Assembly: GCF_001729485.1 (NCBI RefSeq)
Contig: NZ_CP017157.1
Location: 5,766,001-5,830,000, forward strand
Length of the DNA: 64,000 nucleotides
Direction: 5' to 3'
Origin: Streptomyces lydicus
Lineage (GTDB): Bacteria > Actinomycetota > Actinomycetes > Streptomycetales > Streptomycetaceae
Shown here: positions 61,129 through 64,000 of the stretch, piece after piece
How positions within the stretch are numbered: position 1 is the first letter of the stretch
How the letters are laid out: every line of letters begins with the position of its first letter
Notes under the pieces: model-generated
What the model saw: only the letters and a program-made list of their open reading frames with translations
Database searches by the model: none
Told to the model about the DNA's origin: nothing
Position numbers and translations under genes: made by a program

Positions 61129-64000
61129 GTGCACGACGACCGACTGCTGGTGGAAGGGCGCCTGGAGCGGGCGCTGGAACAGTTCATCCGGCCCGCGCAG
61201 TACGCGGCGCGGGTGCCGCTGCGGCTCGCCGTCCGGCAGGCGCCCGGCACCGGGGGCTCCCCCGCGCAGGGCGCTCCTCCCGGTCCGGACGGAGCCGGGA
61301 GCCCGGCGGCGGGAACCGGCGGAGCGAGGCCGGTGGACGAGGCGCTCCGGGCCGCGTACGAGCCGTTCCGGGCCGGTGAAGCGTGGGGGCCGCCCTGGTC
61401 CACGAGCTGGTTCCGGTTGGCGGGCGAGGTACCGGAGGACTGGGCGGGGCGGCGGGTGGAGGCCGTCATCGACCCCGGCTTCAGCGGTGACGGTCCCGGC
61501 TTCCAGGCGGAGGGCCTGGTGTACGACGCCGACGGGGTCCCCCTCAAGGGCATCCACCCCCGCAACCGGCATGTGCCGGTCGCCGCCCCGGCGCGCGGCG
61601 GCGAGGAGGTGCGGCTGCTGCTGGAGGCCGCCGCCAACCCCGCGGTGCTGCGCGACTTCCGCCCCACCGACCTCGGTGACATCCGCACCGCGCCGGACCA
61701 CCCGCTGTACCGCTTCGCCTCGGCGGACCTGGCCGTCCTCGACGAGGAGGTCTGGCATCTCGTCCTCGACATCGAGGTGCTCTCGGAACTGATGCACGAG
61801 CTGCCCGCCGACCGCGCCCGCCGGCACGAGATCCTGCGGGCCCTGGAGGACATGCTGGACGCGCTGGACCTGCACGACGTCGGCGGCACGGCGGCGGCCG
61901 GACGGGCCGCGCTGGCCGATGCGCTGAGCCGCCCGGCCGCCGCCGGCGCCCACCGCGTCTCGGCCACCGGGCACGCGCACATCGACTCCGCCTGGCTGTG
62001 GCCGCTGCGCGAAACGGTGCGCAAAGCCTCCCGCACCTTCGCCAACGTCACACAACTCGCCGAGGAATACCCGGAGTTGGTGTTCGCCTGCTCCCAGGCG
62101 CAGCAGTACGCCTGGGTCAAGGACCACCAGCCGCACATCTGGGAGCGCATCAAGGCGGCCGTACGGGAGGGCACCTGGGCGCCGGTCGGCTCGATGTGGG
62201 TGGAGTCGGACGCGAACATGCCGGGCGGGGAGGCGCTGGCCCGGCAACTCGTGCACGGCAAGCGGTTCTTCCTGGAGGAGCTGGGGGTGGAGACCGAGGA
62301 GATCTGGCTGCCGGACTCCTTCGGCTATACCGCCGCCTTCCCGCAGCTGGCCCGGCTCGCCGGTGCGAAGTGGTTCCTGACCCAGAAGCTGTCGTGGAAC
62401 CAGTCCGACCGGATGCCGCACCACACCTTCTGGTGGGAGGGCATCGACGGCACCCGGGTGTTCACCCACTTCCCGCCGGTCGACACCTACAACGCCCGGT
62501 TCCACGCCGGTGAACTGGCCCACGCGGAACGGAACTTCGCCGAGAAGGGCCGCGCCACCCGCTCGCTGGTGCCGTTCGGCTGGGGCGACGGCGGCGGTGG
62601 GCCGACCCGCGAGATGCTGGAGCGGGCCCGCAGGCTGCGCTCCCTGGAGGGTTCCCCGCGCGTCACGATCGAGCCGCCGGCCCGCTTCTTCGAGGCCGCC
62701 CACGAGGAGTACGGGGCGGCGGCACCGGTCTGGTCGGGCGAGCTGTACCTCCAGTTCCACCGTGGGACGTACACCTCGCAGGCGAAGACCAAACAGGGCA
62801 ACCGGCGCAGCGAACACCTGCTGCGGGAGGCCGAGTTGTGGGCCGCGACGGCGGCGGTGCGCTCGGGCCCCGACGGACCGTACCGGTATCCGTACGAGGC
62901 GCTGGACCGGCTGTGGAAGACCGTGCTGCTGCACCAGTTCCACGACATCCTCCCGGGCTCGTCCATCGCCTGGGTGCACCGGGAGGCGCGCGAGACGTAT
63001 GCGGCGGTGGCGGCCGAGCTGACGGAGATCGTCGAGGCGGCGATCGCGGCGCTGGGCGCGGCCGGACCCGGCCCGAACGCCGGCGCACCGACCGTGTTCA
63101 ACGCCTCGCCCTACGACCGGGACGAGGTCGTCGAGCTGCCCGGCGGGCGCCCGGCCCCCGTCCGCGTCCCCGCCCTGGGCTCGGCCACCGTCCGGCCTCC
63201 CGCACCGGACTCCGCCACGCCGCCGCCCGCGCCCGTACGGACGAGCAGCGAGCGGCGGGAGGGCACCGTCACCCTCGACAACGGGCTGCTCCGCGTCCGG
63301 ATCGACGCCGACGGCCTGCTGGCCTCCGTACGCGATCTGCACGCGGGGCGGGAGGTCCTGGCGCCCGGCTCCCGCGGCAATCTGCTCCAGCTGCACCCCG
63401 ACCACCCCACCCGGTACGACGCCTGGGACCTCGACCGGCACTACCTCCGCCGGCACACGGACCTGACCGACGCCGAGTCCGTCGAGCTGCTGCCGTCCGG
63501 GCCGCTGTCCGCGACCGTGCGGGTGACCAGGGCGTTCGGCGCGTCGCGGGTCACCCAGGAGCTGACCCTGCGGGCGGGCTCCCGTCGCCTCGACATCACC
63601 ACCGACATCGACTGGCACGAGTCGGAGAAGGTCCTCAAGGCCGCGTTCCCGCTGGACGTCCACGCCGAACGGTCCACCGCCGAGATCCAGTTCGGGCATC
63701 TGCACCGCCCCACCCACACCAACACCAGCTGGGACGCCGCCCGTTTCGAGATCTGCGCCCACCGATGGCTGCGCCTCGCCGAGCCCGGTTACGGCGTCGC
63801 CCTCCTCAACGACTCGACCTACGGCCACGACGTCAGCCGCACCCCGCACCCGCGGGGCCTGGGCACCACCGCCCGGCTGACCCTGCTGCGCGCCCCGCAC
63901 AGCCCCGACCCCGAGACCGACCAGGGACACCACCGCTTCACCTGTGCGCTGCTGCCGGGCGCGGAGGTGGGCGACGCGGTCGCCGAGGGCCTGGCGCTGA
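61129..64000 (+). CDS. Alpha-mannosidase, GH38 (3' end cut by window)
   Basis: 957 complete codons, frame open at the window edge. GTG start after GTGAGGAG. Family 38 features: GHAHIDSAWLWP (zinc ligands His284 and Asp286), nucleophile Asp396 in WLPDSFGYTAAFPQ, VESDANMPGGEALARQ, and HQFHDILPGSSI with the third His. The C-terminal beta-sandwich starts after about residue 650. No signal peptide, so cytoplasmic, acting on imported mannosides. It has a unique insert of low complexity (about 40-60) at the N-terminus. Confidence 0.93.
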   Translation, partial: MHDDRLLVEGRLERALEQFIRPAQYAARVPLRLAVRQAPGTGGSPAQGAPPGPDGAGSPAAGTGGARPVDEALRAAYEPFRAGEAWGPPWSTSWFRLAGEVPEDWAGRRVEAVIDPGFSGDGPGFQAEGLVYDADGVPLKGIHPRNRHVPVAAPARGGEEVRLLLEAAANPAVLRDFRPTDLGDIRTAPDHPLYRFASADLAVLDEEVWHLVLDIEVLSELMHELPADRARRHEILRALEDMLDALDLHDVGGTAAAGRAALADALSRPAAAGAHRVSATGHAHIDSAWLWPLRETVRKASRTFANVTQLAEEYPELVFACSQAQQYAWVKDHQPHIWERIKAAVREGTWAPVGSMWVESDANMPGGEALARQLVHGKRFFLEELGVETEEIWLPDSFGYTAAFPQLARLAGAKWFLTQKLSWNQSDRMPHHTFWWEGIDGTRVFTHFPPVDTYNARFHAGELAHAERNFAEKGRATRSLVPFGWGDGGGGPTREMLERARRLRSLEGSPRVTIEPPARFFEAAHEEYGAAAPVWSGELYLQFHRGTYTSQAKTKQGNRRSEHLLREAELWAATAAVRSGPDGPYRYPYEALDRLWKTVLLHQFHDILPGSSIAWVHREARETYAAVAAELTEIVEAAIAALGAAGPGPNAGAPTVFNASPYDRDEVVELPGGRPAPVRVPALGSATVRPPAPDSATPPPAPVRTSSERREGTVTLDNGLLRVRIDADGLLASVRDLHAGREVLAPGSRGNLLQLHPDHPTRYDAWDLDRHYLRRHTDLTDAESVELLPSGPLSATVRVTRAFGASRVTQELTLRAGSRRLDITTDIDWHESEKVLKAAFPLDVHAERSTAEIQFGHLHRPTHTNTSWDAARFEICAHRWLRLAEPGYGVALLNDSTYGHDVSRTPHPRGLGTTARLTLLRAPHSPDPETDQGHHRFTCALLPGAEVGDAVAEGLAL

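Noticed and set aside
60976..63933. Minus-strand frame of 985 codons opposite the GH38 gene
   Set aside because: No recognisable domain and low-complexity composition; the plus strand encodes a full set of alpha-mannosidase motifs.
1..64000. tRNA, rRNA, IS elements or prophage
   Set aside because: No cloverleaf, rRNA segment, transposase, integrase or phage structural gene could be recognised on either strand.

Overview
The window is high-GC actinobacterial DNA, almost certainly Streptomyces. GTG and TTG starts, strong GGAGG-type ribosome sites, a GH46 chitosanase, a DUF2637 protein, an HTH/DUF2690 membrane protein and a very complete purine-degradation gene set all point there. I see no rRNA, tRNA, CRISPR array, insertion sequence or phage module.

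Layout. 1-11 kb: NCS1 (allantoin/hydantoin-type) transporter and Asp/Glu/hydantoin-racemase-family gene, IclR regulator (AllR-like), a small DUF5955-type gene, a membrane Ser/Thr kinase, a MobA/MocA-like nucleotidyltransferase, malate synthase, and a frameshifted M20 peptidase next to a TetR gene with a 36-bp palindrome. 11.5-12.5 kb: secreted chitosanase. 12.5-24.6 kb: two NCS2 xanthine/urate-type permeases around an 8-oxoguanine/guanine-type deaminase, the urate operon uraD-uraH-uricase, a short HTH regulator with a small thiamine-binding-like protein, then hyi-glxR-(internally shortened glyoxylate-carboligase-like gene) and a catalase. 25-45.7 kb: accessory genes (restriction-endonuclease-like protein, LysR/MFS pair, XRE regulator, dehydrogenase, acetyltransferases, two acyl-CoA ligases, an extra D-Ala-D-Ala-type ligase, AraC, secreted proteins) with at least three decayed genes between 29.4 and 34.6 kb. 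45.7-46.2 kb: an imperfect inverted repeat of about 430 bp fills a convergent intergenic gap. 46.2-55 kb: XdhC chaperone, AzgA-type permease, three-subunit xanthine dehydrogenase and a divergent PucR regulator. 55-64 kb: TPR-like protein, methyltransferase, GntR, iron-regulated FhuF, DUF2637 protein, HATPase, and the start of a GH38 alpha-mannosidase.

How it works together. Purines enter through AzgA and NCS2 permeases. Deaminase and xanthine dehydrogenase carry them to urate; uricase, HIU hydrolase and OHCU decarboxylase take urate to (S)-allantoin. Glyoxylate from the later steps would be used by malate synthase and by the glyoxylate/tartronate-semialdehyde/hydroxypyruvate branch. Allantoinase and allantoicase are not in the window.

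Two candidate regulatory codes can be read directly. An element of the form TTCC-N7-GGAA lies in the promoters of malate synthase and hyi, with weaker copies at the racemase/allR region and the DUF5955 gene; it is a plausible AllR operator. A different 18-bp palindrome, TTTCAACAAASTGTTGAC (S = G or C), overlaps the -35 of both the uricase operon and the catalase gene, which would couple peroxide-producing urate oxidation to peroxide removal. The regulator that reads it may be the short HTH protein encoded just upstream of uraD.
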